Positions 55,856 to 64,000 of a DNA stretch of 64,000 bases are shown here, in pieces. The translations under genes were made by a program, and so were the position numbers. The notes beneath the pieces are model-generated. The model ran no database searches, was not told the origin of the DNA, and was given only the letters and a program-made list of their open reading frames with translations. The DNA lies in NCBI GenBank assembly GCA_050010335.1, contig JBEKLF010000013.1:5656-69655 (forward strand), in the 5' to 3' direction. This DNA is from Bog-366 sp050010335. GTDB lineage: Bacteria; Acidobacteriota; Terriglobia; UBA7540. Each line of letters starts with the position of its first letter. Position 1 is the first letter of the stretch.

Positions 55856-56407
55856 TCATGGCTCTCCACCCTGTCGGGAAGGCATTGCGGCTTGCGCATT
55901 CCCCGGCGGTTCCAGTCCCGCCTCGTGTTCCTTTGCCTTTCGCGCCGCCTCAATGAGGGCAGTGGTTGAGACGCCATGAACTACCGCTATTTGCACCACT
56001 TGCCCGCCCGCGGCTTCAACTTCGGCGCGCCCCACAACCTGGTCTGGTCCCCAGTCTCCACCCTTCACAAGGACATGCGGCAGCATCCGGGCAATGACGC
56101 CTTTTGAGGAAATGTCGTCGAAAATCGTGACGTAATCCACCGCCCCCACCGCCGCCAGCACTTCCGCGCGGTGCATTTCAGGTTGTAGTGGTCGGCTTGG
56201 CCCCTTGAGAGCGCGAACCGTGCGGTCGCTATTCACGGCAACAATGAGTACGTCGCCGAGCTTGCGCGCTTCCTCCAGGCACCGGGTGTGGCCGGGGTGA
56301 AGCAGGTCGAAGCAGCCGTTGGTAAAGACCACACGCTTGCCCTGGCGCTTCAACTGTTCCACCACTTCGTAGGCCCGCTCAAGAGGCAGGATTTTATCGA
56401 TCGGCAT
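55856..56407 (-). CDS. Heptose 1-phosphate adenylyltransferase (HldE2/RfaE2)
   Basis: 183 residues. VVFTNGCFDLLHPGHTRCLE contains the HxGH nucleotidyltransferase motif, followed by LIVAVNSDRTVRALKG and VLVKGGDW. This is the C-terminal half of HldE when the two are fused; here it is a separate gene that converges on the kinase gene. It activates heptose 1-phosphate with ATP to ADP-heptose. About 20 C-terminal residues exceed the usual domain and look unstructured. Confidence 0.88.
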   Translation of the reverse strand: MPIDKILPLERAYEVVEQLKRQGKRVVFTNGCFDLLHPGHTRCLEEARKLGDVLIVAVNSDRTVRALKGPSRPLQPEMHRAEVLAAVGAVDYVTIFDDISSKGVIARMLPHVLVKGGDWGPDQVVGRAEVEAAGGQVVQIAVVHGVSTTALIEAARKAKEHEAGLEPPGNAQAAMPSRQGGEP

Positions 56408-56558
56408 CAGTTCCTTCCAAGCAACCCACCGGGCATCATCTTAGCGTTTTTCAGGAGCTTCGGTGACTCAAAGCACTCCCCAGCGTCAGAGCCGATCCGG
56501 GCGCAGCTTCCGACCACCAGGATCTCCGTCGTCTTCATCGCTTGCCGGCCTGCCGGGT

Positions 56559-57827
56559 CTAACTTATGCAACGCTGGTCGCTTGCCGATGCGCCAATCCT
56601 GGTCTCTGCATCGAGAAGACTGCGCACAGCCGCCCAAACCTTCCCGGTCTCAACACCGAGAATACAATGCGCTTCGTGAGACTCACAGTAATCATGGCAC
56701 GGTGCTGATAAGTTCTCTGGATGAACGACCTCGTGAGGTACACCCCACGGATGGAATCGAGCGGGGGAGTCGGAGCCCCGAGGTGAGTTGTCGCATGCGT
56801 ACCAAGCGATTTCGACCACTGCGCTGCCGACGGCGGCTGCGAGGTGCATCGGGCCGCTGTCGTTGCTTACAGTCAGGCAGCAACGATCTAGAACTGCGGC
56901 CACCTGCCTCAACGTCGTGCGTCCCGCGAGGTTGATAACGCGGTCCCCCAGTTCAGCTTCCAACCGCCCACCCAAGGGACGGTCATTCGGACCGCCTACC
57001 ACCACGACGTAGGGCTGGTATTCATCCAAAAGCAGACGCCCTAACTCGCTGAACCTCTCAATAGGCCACTGCTTCCTGCGGAGCCGGGAGCCGGGCACGA
57101 ACGCCACGAGAGGCCGGCCTGGCGTGACCGAATGTTCGGCCAAGACCCTCGCTGCGAATGACCTGTCCTTCTGGTCCAGCCACACTTCCAGGCGGTCGTC
57201 GCTCACTTCCCCACCCAGATAACGGATAACATCGAGGTTAAGCTCAACCTCATGTGTGCCGCCATCAGCGGCGATGGCATCCGTCAGCATCCGGTCAAGT
57301 CCCGCGTTTAGCCGCCGCTTCCTGTCACTCACCGTCTCGGAATAGGTCACTCGTCGTCGCGCGCCACTAACGTAAATAAGATGCGTAGCATGGTCATAGT
57401 CGACATCCCATCGAGGGATGATGGCGAAATCGAATCGTCGCGTCCAAAGTCGCGTAACCGCCAGATAAAGAGCGCGAGCGGGCACCTTGAGTCTTTGCGC
57501 CCGACCCCTCGCGGTCCACTCAAAAGTGAGCACCTCGTTGACATAGGGACACAATTCGACGAGGTTCACGACGTGCGGTCTGACAACCAGCGTGATCCAC
57601 GCCGCTGGGGCATTGCGACGTAGTTCCCGTAGAAACGGCGCCGTCAGGACTACGTCCCCGATCTCATCCACGCGCACGACCAGGATAGCGTGCGCACGCT
57701 TCAGTGCGATCTGCTTGCCTCCGCGTCTTCCCGCCAAGAAGTACAAGGGTCGGCCGACGGCGCAGGCTGCCTCCCGCGTGGTTATCGCTTCCAAAAACCG
57801 GCGTGCAATGTCCCTTGCGAGGCTCAC
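56559..57827 (-). CDS. Glycosyltransferase family 9 (heptosyltransferase-like)
   Basis: 422 residues. ILVVRVDEIGDVVLTAPFLR is the GT9 N-terminal signature; FVPGSRLRRKQWPIERFSEL and LTVSNDSGPMHLAAAVG are the ADP-heptose-binding region. About 40 extra residues at the N-terminus precede the usual start. Neighbouring heptose-activation genes support a heptose donor. Overlaps the methyltransferase stop by 4 bp. Confidence 0.88.
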   Translation of the reverse strand: MSLARDIARRFLEAITTREAACAVGRPLYFLAGRRGGKQIALKRAHAILVVRVDEIGDVVLTAPFLRELRRNAPAAWITLVVRPHVVNLVELCPYVNEVLTFEWTARGRAQRLKVPARALYLAVTRLWTRRFDFAIIPRWDVDYDHATHLIYVSGARRRVTYSETVSDRKRRLNAGLDRMLTDAIAADGGTHEVELNLDVIRYLGGEVSDDRLEVWLDQKDRSFAARVLAEHSVTPGRPLVAFVPGSRLRRKQWPIERFSELGRLLLDEYQPYVVVVGGPNDRPLGGRLEAELGDRVINLAGRTTLRQVAAVLDRCCLTVSNDSGPMHLAAAVGSAVVEIAWYACDNSPRGSDSPARFHPWGVPHEVVHPENLSAPCHDYCESHEAHCILGVETGKVWAAVRSLLDAETRIGASASDQRCIS

Positions 57828-58696
57828 AGTTTATTTGCGCTGCCCGGAACTCCGGCCCAATTTGATGTGCTCGGTGATTCTCCTGGATTGCCTCCAAGAG
57901 CCAGATACGCCAAGGCCGTCCCTTCGATGTGCCTCAGCCCTCCGAATGCCCCGCCCTGCACAAACAGATCGTTCAAAGCTCGCGTGACACCAGGCCACCA
58001 GGGGGTGTCGTAGTCATGCCACAAAACAACGCCACCTTGGTTACGCAGCAGTCGCAGAGCAGTTCTCGAGTCTTGGAGAGCATATTCATAGGAGTGCGAG
58101 GCATCGATGAAGACAAAATCCATTGTTTCGACGAAGGGTGAAAAATCGAACGTTGCGGAGTCTCCCCACAACTGCACGATCTTGCTCTGATACTCGGAAT
58201 CGGCGAACTTGGATCCCTTGGCCTGATTGGCGATAAACTTTGCGTCAAATGGGGCTAAGGGGAGCAACGTTGAATTGAGCGAGTCTTTAGGTAGATCCAG
58301 CGTAAACACCACCGCCCCGGGCGAGCTATTCGCGGCCATGTTCAAGGTTGTACGCCCATCAAAGGTTCCTATCTCCAATAGCCTCGTTGGTTTGAGAGTC
58401 TGAATCAGGTCCACAATGATAATCAGTTCATAAAGTGAAATATTGCCGTCCGCGGGGGCCGGTTCGAGAATTCGGATGGGGACGCCCTTCGAAAGCAATT
58501 GCGAGGGAGCAAGGGCGGGCAACAGCGGAATTGGCTGCTCTGGCACAGGGCTTTTGCGCATCCCGGCCACACCGAAGTGTTCGCATATATGCAGGATAAG
58601 TCCTCGGTTTCGCGCGAAAATGAAGCCGACTGAGAAAACGTATAGCATTGAAGCTAGGGCGCAGAAGTACCTCCAAGCGAAACGCAATATTTTCAT
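57824..58696 (-). CDS. Class I SAM methyltransferase (Methyltransf_24-like)
   Basis: About 290 residues from ATG 58696; the frame stays open to 58792. A hydrophobic N-terminus (YFCALASMLYVFSVGFIFA) may anchor it. SAM motif: TRLLEIGTFDGRTTLNMAAN, with VVFTLDLP as motif 2 and MDFVFIDASHSYEYALQDS later, all typical of the Methyltransf_24 / cephalosporin-hydroxylase-like group. Acceptor unknown; likely a sugar hydroxyl or carboxyl. Confidence 0.8.
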   Translation of the reverse strand: MKILRFAWRYFCALASMLYVFSVGFIFARNRGLILHICEHFGVAGMRKSPVPEQPIPLLPALAPSQLLSKGVPIRILEPAPADGNISLYELIIIVDLIQTLKPTRLLEIGTFDGRTTLNMAANSSPGAVVFTLDLPKDSLNSTLLPLAPFDAKFIANQAKGSKFADSEYQSKIVQLWGDSATFDFSPFVETMDFVFIDASHSYEYALQDSRTALRLLRNQGGVVLWHDYDTPWWPGVTRALNDLFVQGGAFGGLRHIEGTALAYLALGGNPGESPSTSNWAGVPGSANKL

Positions 58697-58869
58697 AACC
58701 ACTTTCTCAAAATGCCTAAAAGCCCAGCCCGCCGCAAATAAACACTTGATGCCTGCTCCGCACATGGACCCCTCACGTGCTGTCCGGCACACTGTAGCTG
58801 GAACGCACCCGAATAAATCTATTGGGCCTGCCGTTCATCAGGAACTTCAGTGATCGTCACATGGGTGCA

Positions 58870-59865
58870 CTAAGGCCCCATCGCCTCGCGCCATCGCTGG
58901 CTATAGAGTGGTTCCAGTTCCCGCAGTTTAACCTTTTCCTTTGTATCTACACGCACCACAGGCATGTCTGCGATCAGTTTCGAGCGCTCCAATCCGGAAA
59001 CAAAGGTTAGGCTGCCGTTTTGATCCCGAGATTCTCGCGCGAGGGAGTGAAAGGGCTCCTTTGATACAATGCATGAAGCTATCTCCGAAACCAAGTCCCT
59101 GCGCACGAAAAAGGCGTTGCAACCGGCACGATTCGTGCCCACAAGCTCGTATCCTTTTCGAGCCGCCAAAAGGCATAATGCGTTGATGGAGGCCCCAAAA
59201 TATAGATTGGAGGCGTGGGCATGGGTCCTGAAAAAGTCAGGATCGTAGGGGATGCTGATCGGATGAACGTCGCCGAATACCGCGTTATATTCACAGACGA
59301 CAATGTCAGGAATTGTGGTTACAATTGCCTCCCAAACCCAGTAATCATTTCCGTCGATGTCAATGCTTAGAACGCCCACTTCTCCGCCGAACCCGTTTTT
59401 CGAAATCAGTTCATTGATGTTGTCACGATTGATAAACGTGGAAACGGCATTCAAATCGTACCGCCAGTAGATATCATCCTGGCGAACGCTCTGCATGTAA
59501 TCTGGGCTCGCATCCATGATGAGCCCTTTCCAGTTGCGGTTAATGAGCAGGAATCTAGTGTTAGCCTCTTTATAGTTCTCAACTCCGAACTCGACGAAAC
59601 GTTTGGAAGATATGGGCAATCGCTGAATCAACCACTCGAGGATTCCGTCTTCCCCCCACTGCGAATAAACCTGATACTCCGCATCCGCGAGACACTCTAC
59701 CACGTTCAACCCACGCAGAAGATGTGCTGCCTGTCGCCCCTGAAGCAAAAGTGATCGCTGGATGTGAGCATGCTGTTCACGTATCTCGCCCTGTACCGAC
59801 TGTATGGACTGCAGGGTGGGGGCCAACACTCGCGCCCGAACTGAGCGCAGGGCATCCTTAAGCAT
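58870..59865 (-). CDS. FkbM-like methyltransferase-fold protein, probable
   Basis: 331 residues from ATG 59865, chosen because AGGAGGT lies 10 bases upstream (the frame opens 12 bases earlier at GTG). YSQWGEDGILEWLIQRLPIS, FVEFGVENYKEANTRFLLIN and VGVLSIDIDGNDYWVWEAI resemble FkbM/Methyltransf_21 proteins, but the glycine-rich SAM loop is weak (EFGVENYKE), so catalysis is uncertain. The first 60 residues are helical. Confidence 0.62.
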   Translation of the reverse strand: MLKDALRSVRARVLAPTLQSIQSVQGEIREQHAHIQRSLLLQGRQAAHLLRGLNVVECLADAEYQVYSQWGEDGILEWLIQRLPISSKRFVEFGVENYKEANTRFLLINRNWKGLIMDASPDYMQSVRQDDIYWRYDLNAVSTFINRDNINELISKNGFGGEVGVLSIDIDGNDYWVWEAIVTTIPDIVVCEYNAVFGDVHPISIPYDPDFFRTHAHASNLYFGASINALCLLAARKGYELVGTNRAGCNAFFVRRDLVSEIASCIVSKEPFHSLARESRDQNGSLTFVSGLERSKLIADMPVVRVDTKEKVKLRELEPLYSQRWREAMGP

Positions 59866-60070
59866 GGAATGTCGCACCTCCTAGTGTGGTGTCCCGCTTA
59901 ATATTTGACAACCGAGGTCGCCACCGGTGGCCGTCGTCATTGGAAACTATTAGCCGGGACAGGACACTAGAAACATAGACGGCTCACGGTCAGACACGAT
60001 TTCGATGCCCCATATTTCCGTACCTGTGGACAGTTGGCGATGGACCAAAACCGAAAACCCTTGGACAGCA

Positions 60071-61387
60071 TTACTTAGCCGAGCGGCTAACCGGGGGCAG
60101 GCTCACCGTTGCATCTGCGCCCTCAGTCAGACACCAGGAACTGTCTCGGTGAACGAGGCCATGGGCCCAGGTGATATCAAACCCGCGGCGACAGAGCTGA
60201 CCCTGCCCCATCTGGAACCGTAGCACGTCTGGCACCCAGTCAGTGGGGCAAGGCGCGCTCGGCCCGAGCCATAAATGTACCGAGTAGGTCCCCGGGTAGA
60301 GATCGCAGCCTGCCAGAACGCATCGTACCGTGGTCCGTGACCTGATGACGATCGGCGCACAATTTGGGTCATCCTGGCTGAAGAGATGAAGAACAGGAAC
60401 TCCGAGGGCCGTGTGAATTGCAACCGCGCAATACAGGGGCGGTGAGGGGCTGCGAACGTCCAGTACCATTTCAAAGCAGAGGTCGTCACCGTATTCGAAA
60501 TGGCGGGACGGATTTCCGTTGGTATCCAGCAGACCTACTTGCGAGATCCTCACCTCGCCTGTCCCCTGGCGCTGAGGGTGGTTGCTGAGGTCTACGTTTT
60601 CAGGTGAATCGCTTGCGCGGGAAAGGTAGCGGTCGATTACCTCCGAAATCGGCCCGATTTTCTCGACACTGCCAGCAGATATGAGAATTCCCTCTTTGCA
60701 AAGCGTCGCCACCGCTGACATGCTGTGGCTGATGAAAAGAATCGTGCGTCCTTGCTTTGCGACATCGCCCATCTTCCCCAGGCACTTCTTCTGAAATTCG
60801 GTGTCGCCGACAGCGAGGACCTCGTCTACCAGCAGGATCTCGGGTTCAAGATGGGCAGCAACCGAAAAGGCAAGCCTCACTTGCATCCCGCTCGAGTAAT
60901 GCTTCACGGGGGTGTCGATGAACTTCTCGATTTCCGCAAACGCGACAATCTCGTCGAATTTCCTTTCAATCTCCTTCTTGCTCATGCCGAGAATCGCGCC
61001 GTTCAGAAAAGTATTTTCCCGGCCCGTCAACTCCGGGTGAAAGCCGGTGCCGACTTCCAGAAGGCTGCCCATGCGTCCGTGAACATCGGCAAATCCTGTG
61101 GTGGGCTTGGTGACGCGGGCAAGAATCTTGAGCAAAGTCGTCTTCCCCGCCCCGTTGCGGCCGATGATGCCCACCACATCGCCTTGTTGAATCTCGAAGG
61201 AAACATCCTTGAGCGCCCAGATGTGGGTGGGATCGCCGTTGGAAGAAGAAGGCTTCCGCGGCCGGAAGAGGCGGAAGGGGGCAGACACGGCGCGGTCGAG
61301 GACGTGGCGCAACCCGGTGTCCCGCTGGCGCTCGCCAATGCGGTAGCGCTTGCCTAGATTTTCAACACGAATGATGGCGTTGCTCAT
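60071..61387 (-). CDS. wzt: Wzt-type ABC transporter ATPase for polysaccharide export
   Basis: 438 residues from ATG 61387. Walker A: VVGIIGRNGAGKTTLLKILA; signature and Walker B region: HYSSGMQVRLAFSVAAHLEP, then ILLVDEVLAVGD. A C-terminal Wzt_C-like beta domain (RISQVGLLDTNGNPSRHFEY, YSVHLWLGPSAPCPTDW) follows from about residue 260, as in exporters that recognise the glycan end. Partner permease (Wzm) is not in the window and probably lies beyond 64000. A truncated near-identical copy is at 62748-63169. Confidence 0.9.
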   Translation of the reverse strand: MSNAIIRVENLGKRYRIGERQRDTGLRHVLDRAVSAPFRLFRPRKPSSSNGDPTHIWALKDVSFEIQQGDVVGIIGRNGAGKTTLLKILARVTKPTTGFADVHGRMGSLLEVGTGFHPELTGRENTFLNGAILGMSKKEIERKFDEIVAFAEIEKFIDTPVKHYSSGMQVRLAFSVAAHLEPEILLVDEVLAVGDTEFQKKCLGKMGDVAKQGRTILFISHSMSAVATLCKEGILISAGSVEKIGPISEVIDRYLSRASDSPENVDLSNHPQRQGTGEVRISQVGLLDTNGNPSRHFEYGDDLCFEMVLDVRSPSPPLYCAVAIHTALGVPVLHLFSQDDPNCAPIVIRSRTTVRCVLAGCDLYPGTYSVHLWLGPSAPCPTDWVPDVLRFQMGQGQLCRRGFDITWAHGLVHRDSSWCLTEGADATVSLPPVSRSAK

Positions 61388-61450
61388 AGGGGAAGTGCGG
61401 AGTCCCAAGTCACAAGTCAGAAGTCAGAAGATAGAAGCTTGGAGCCGGTT
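61388..61450. repeat. AGTCAGAAGTCAGAAG-type repeat
   Basis: Short degenerate repeat directly upstream of the intact wzt start; the same kind of repeat stands upstream of the truncated copy (63175-63300), so it may have been copied with it. Confidence 0.6.
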
Positions 61451-61549
61451 GCAGGAGGCATGGCGAAGAATTGAGTGCTAATGTTTGAGATTTTGGTAGT
61501 GTGATGTAGTTGCGTTGCTGGTCTGGAAAATGAATTCGACCTAAAACTC

Positions 61550-62482
61550 CTACCGTTTCTTAACTTGGATGACCAGCTTGTCCAGGTGGCCGTGTCGGAA
61601 GAGACTGGGCAACGGTCCAGACCAGTTCAGGCACTCATCTCCACGACTGGCAAACCAAAGATAGGCTTCATAGGGGTCGATCGAATTTAGGGCGTCACTG
61701 TCTGGCCCCCAATACTTCTCATAATTAGGAGTCAAGCGCCGGTAACGAAGCGTGCTGGGGGATCCTGCCATCCAGAAGTCCAGGAGCCTCAGGAAGCGTA
61801 TAGGGATTAAGTAGGTACCGCGGAAAGCCAGTGACTTCCTCAGGGGGATGCTTGCCTTAATGGTTTTCCCTTTCAGCGTGAAGTCGCTATACGGGCGGAC
61901 GTTATAGCCGTCCGCCAACCATGTTACGACGTACCATGCTGGCTGCAGGAAGATGTACCCGTTGGGCTTGACCACACGCCGCATTTCACGCAGCGCCTGT
62001 TCTGGGTTTGGAACGTGTTCGAGAACGAAAACCGACCAGACAACGTCAAACTGGTTGTCGGGAAAGGGCAAAGCCGTGGCAGTGCCAAGCACAAAAGGCT
62101 TATGGAAGAACCTTTGGGCCGTCGGGGAAATATCCAGGGCGGTGTAGTCGCTTACAACATCCTGTAGCTGACCACTGCCCGCACCGATCTCAAGGGCCTT
62201 CTTTCCGCTCAGTCCATAGCGATCCACGAAGTCTTGAATTTCCTTTTTCTCCCCCGGACCACTCCCCTCCTCAACCGTTACGTAGAGAGTGGTTGCTGAA
62301 GTCGGATTATCTTTGCGAGAGGCTGCGTATGCCTGCCGGTAGAACTCGATGGCCTTTTTGACTTCAACCTCTGATGGCACCGCATCGGTATCGTAGGGAA
62401 AATGAATTGCGATCAACGCCGCCAGGCCAATGACAAGAACGCCAACGACTGACAGGAGTGAACGTATTTTGGGTCGATGCAT
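61550..62482 (-). CDS. Membrane-anchored SAM methyltransferase
   Basis: 310 residues from ATG 62482. One N-terminal helix (LLSVVGVLVIGLAALIAIHF), then KKALEIGAGSGQLQDVVSDY (SAM motif I), YTALDISPTAQRFFHKPF and FDVVWSVFVLEHVPNPEQAL, the Methyltransf_11 pattern. It sits between the two wzt copies. Probably modifies a glycan or carrier at the membrane. Confidence 0.8.
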   Translation of the reverse strand: MHRPKIRSLLSVVGVLVIGLAALIAIHFPYDTDAVPSEVEVKKAIEFYRQAYAASRKDNPTSATTLYVTVEEGSGPGEKKEIQDFVDRYGLSGKKALEIGAGSGQLQDVVSDYTALDISPTAQRFFHKPFVLGTATALPFPDNQFDVVWSVFVLEHVPNPEQALREMRRVVKPNGYIFLQPAWYVVTWLADGYNVRPYSDFTLKGKTIKASIPLRKSLAFRGTYLIPIRFLRLLDFWMAGSPSTLRYRRLTPNYEKYWGPDSDALNSIDPYEAYLWFASRGDECLNWSGPLPSLFRHGHLDKLVIQVKKR

Positions 62483-62534
62483 GATTGATCCCATTGGGAC
62501 TGCAACGTCCGGGCACGAATCGGTTCGTTTGTTT

Positions 62535-62750
62535 TTACTGGCCAATCTTACTGAGCATTTCCCTTATTGTCCAGATATGCCCCGCTTCCATCGCCGGCGC
62601 CACCCGGAGAGACTGGTGAACCCTAACGAAATTGTACCAGCCAAAATGCAATGCCAGCATTGCGTGGAGTTTCTCCCACTTTTGGGAGAAAGCACTCGTC
62701 AGGCGCGCCAGCCTCCGCATTTGCATTCTCCGGTCAAATTCTGGCGCTCC
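62535..62750 (-). pseudogene. C-terminal remnant of an IS transposase
   Basis: The reading RQNLT (in the frame of the truncated wzt) and, after a small frame change, MQMRRLARLTSAFSQKWEKL, LHFGWYNFVRVHQSLRVAPA and HIWTIREMLSK match the end of a DDE transposase of the type usually annotated IS1-like. Only about 70 codons remain and the frame is shifted near 62730. It joins the truncated wzt at about 62748, so an insertion followed by deletion probably cut that gene. Confidence 0.7.
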
Positions 62751-63169
62751 ACTTCCTTCTTGCTCATGCCCAGAATCGCGCCGTTCAGAAAAGTGTTTTC
62801 CCGGCCCGTCAACTCCGGGTGGAAGCCGGTGCCGACTTCCAGAAGGCTACCCATGCGTCCGTGAACATCGGCAAATCCCGCGGTGGGCTTGGTGACGCGG
62901 GCCAGAATCTTGAGCAGGGTACTCTTCCCCGCCCCGTTGCGGCCGATGATCCCCACCACGTCGCCTTGTTGAATCTCGAAGGAAACATCCTTGAGCGCCC
63001 AGATGTGGGTGGGATCGCCGTTGGAAGAAGAAGGCTTCCGCGCCCGGAAGAGGCGGAAGGGGGCAGACACGGCGCGGTCGAGGACGTGGCGCAACCCGGT
63101 GTCCCGCTGGCACTCGCCAATGCGGTAGCGCTTGCCCAGATTTTCAACATGGATTATCGCGTTGCTCAT
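62748..63169 (-). pseudogene. Truncated second copy of wzt
   Basis: The first 140 or so codons of wzt, from MSNAIIHVENLGKRYRIGE through Walker A (VVGIIGRNGAGKSTLLKILA) to LNGAILGMSKKEVE, nearly identical in protein and DNA to 61387-60965. The Walker B half and the whole C-terminal domain are missing; the frame runs into the transposase remnant and stops at 62699. Non-functional as a transporter. Indicates a recent duplication including the upstream repeat. Confidence 0.88.
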
Positions 63170-63174
63170 GATAG

Positions 63175-63300
63175 GAGCCAGGATTTAGGAGCCAGGAGTT
63201 AGAAGTTACAAGTCAGGAGTCAGGAGCAAAAAGTCAGGAGCCAGGAGTTAGAAGCTAGAAGTTACAAGTCGGAAGTCAGAAATCAGGAGCGGGCATACAG
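63175..63300. repeat. Tandem AGTTAGAAGTTACAAGTCAG-type repeats
   Basis: Degenerate units built from CAGGAGTTAGAAG and TTACAAGTCAGGAG, immediately upstream of the truncated wzt. Confidence 0.65.
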
Positions 63301-63631
63301 GTGCTATGCCTGTGAATTGGGCACTTTTGACCGAGATTTTTGGAAAGCTCAAACCGAGCCTCGTGGAGCGAGTCGGGAAAAAGGTCGTTTGTAGCGCCGT
63401 CCTTTAGGGCGGCACTCTCGACCGGCAGGAGGGGCCGGTGCATTCCCCAGACCGTCCTTCCAAGGCTTTTGCGGATAAATAGTCCGTTAACCCAAGCCCC
63501 GGGCCCGGGCATTGCTATCCCCCAGTGTCGGGGAGTTTCACTGATTTGCGGAATATCCACAAGTCGGCTCCAGTCCCACCCCGATCCCAACCCCGGAAAA
63601 CTTTCAGTCGTCGATCATCTTTGGTAGCCCC
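63301..63631. other. Spacer without a recognised gene
   Basis: Contains CCGTCCTTTAGGGCGG palindrome (about 63395-63411), the inverse of the repeat at 23962-23979. A 104-codon frame on minus (63276-63590) shows no family resemblance. Confidence 0.5.
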
Positions 63632-64000
63632 TCAGCCGTCGAACCGCAACAGGGCGGGATCGATCTTAGCCTGGTGCGCGTCGTACCAGCGATAGAGTTC
63701 GCCGATCGATTGGGTGAAGCCGGTGAACCGGAAACTTCCCATCTCCGCCAGCATTCGCGTATTGTCGCCACTATACTCCGTACCCAGGCCGGGCTCGCGG
63801 ATCGCGATCTCCGGATTGCGTTTTGAAACGTCCGCCACGATCTTCGCCAGATCCGAAAGCTGCACCGGCGTACCCGTACAGACGTTGTAGGCCCGGTGTG
63901 ACGCAGGGTGTTCGATGAACCACTTGACGATCGCGGCGAGGTCATCGACGTACAGATAATCGAACCGCACGTCGCGGCGGATAGTGATCGGCATCCCGTG
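63632..64000 (-). CDS. NAD-dependent sugar epimerase/dehydratase, 3' part
   Basis: About 120 C-terminal codons of an extended SDR protein; the rest lies beyond the window edge. VRFDYLYVDDLAAIVKWFIE and AYNVCTGTPVQLSDLAKIVA are the conserved C-terminal segments of nucleotide-sugar epimerases, and FTQSIGELYRWY closes the family. The ATG at 63994 is internal, not the real start. Confidence 0.82.
   Translation of the reverse strand, partial: HGMPITIRRDVRFDYLYVDDLAAIVKWFIEHPASHRAYNVCTGTPVQLSDLAKIVADVSKRNPEIAIREPGLGTEYSGDNTRMLAEMGSFRFTGFTQSIGELYRWYDAHQAKIDPALLRFDG

Noticed and set aside
63276..63590. 104-codon minus-strand frame in the last spacer
   Set aside because: It includes a palindromic repeat and shows no ribosome site or resemblance to known proteins.

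Overview
The window reads as a chromosomal segment of a soil-type bacterium, most likely an acidobacterium. This is inferred from the G+C-rich coding style, the many short palindromic and heptameric intergenic repeats, the large secreted paralogues and the envelope gene set. No rRNA, tRNA or other taxonomic marker was recognised. Almost every gene lies on the minus strand, so transcription runs mostly from high to low coordinates.

Layout. 1-5200: a decayed IS66-family element (tnpC broken) beside an apparently intact IS1634-like element with perfect terminal inverted repeats; the pair is bracketed by two copies of a palindromic repeat. 5239-8799: a signal-peptidase-like protein followed by a tightly coupled trio (HprK-like kinase, PqqD-like protein, radical SAM/SPASM enzyme) that looks like a peptide- or protein-maturation operon without a visible precursor. 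Heptameric G-rich repeats have entered two of these genes in frame. 9384-23139: four tandem paralogues of a secreted, cysteine-containing, probably beta-propeller family. Two of them carry long arrays of internal beta-rich repeats, and all four end in almost the same C-terminal tail. 23140-24113: a repeat-rich spacer with a 38-bp perfect inverted repeat.

24114-64000: a long surface-polysaccharide locus. It has a WecA/MraY-type initiating sugar-phosphate transferase, five intact GT4 and five GT2 glycosyltransferases, two further nucleotide-sugar-transferase-like proteins, a carbamoyltransferase, a glutamine-dependent asparagine synthase, an O-antigen ligase/polymerase-like membrane protein, an acyltransferase, several methyltransferases, a secreted beta-helix-like protein, a membrane transglutaminase-like protein, heptose genes (an hldE1-type kinase interrupted by a stop, hldE2, and a GT9 heptosyltransferase), a Wzt-type ABC ATPase with a second truncated copy, and the end of a sugar epimerase. 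No flippase (Wzx) or ABC permease (Wzm) is present, so the export system must be completed outside the window.

The three most unusual items are: a 49-codon ORF with a strong ribosome binding site that overlaps the start of a radical SAM/SPASM gene (40842-40991), a candidate modified-peptide precursor inside the polysaccharide locus; the four-member secreted paralogue family with duplicated upstream stem-loop regions and a conserved C-terminal tail; and the in-frame invasion of coding sequence by heptameric repeats. All functional calls come from reading the sequence; no searches were run.
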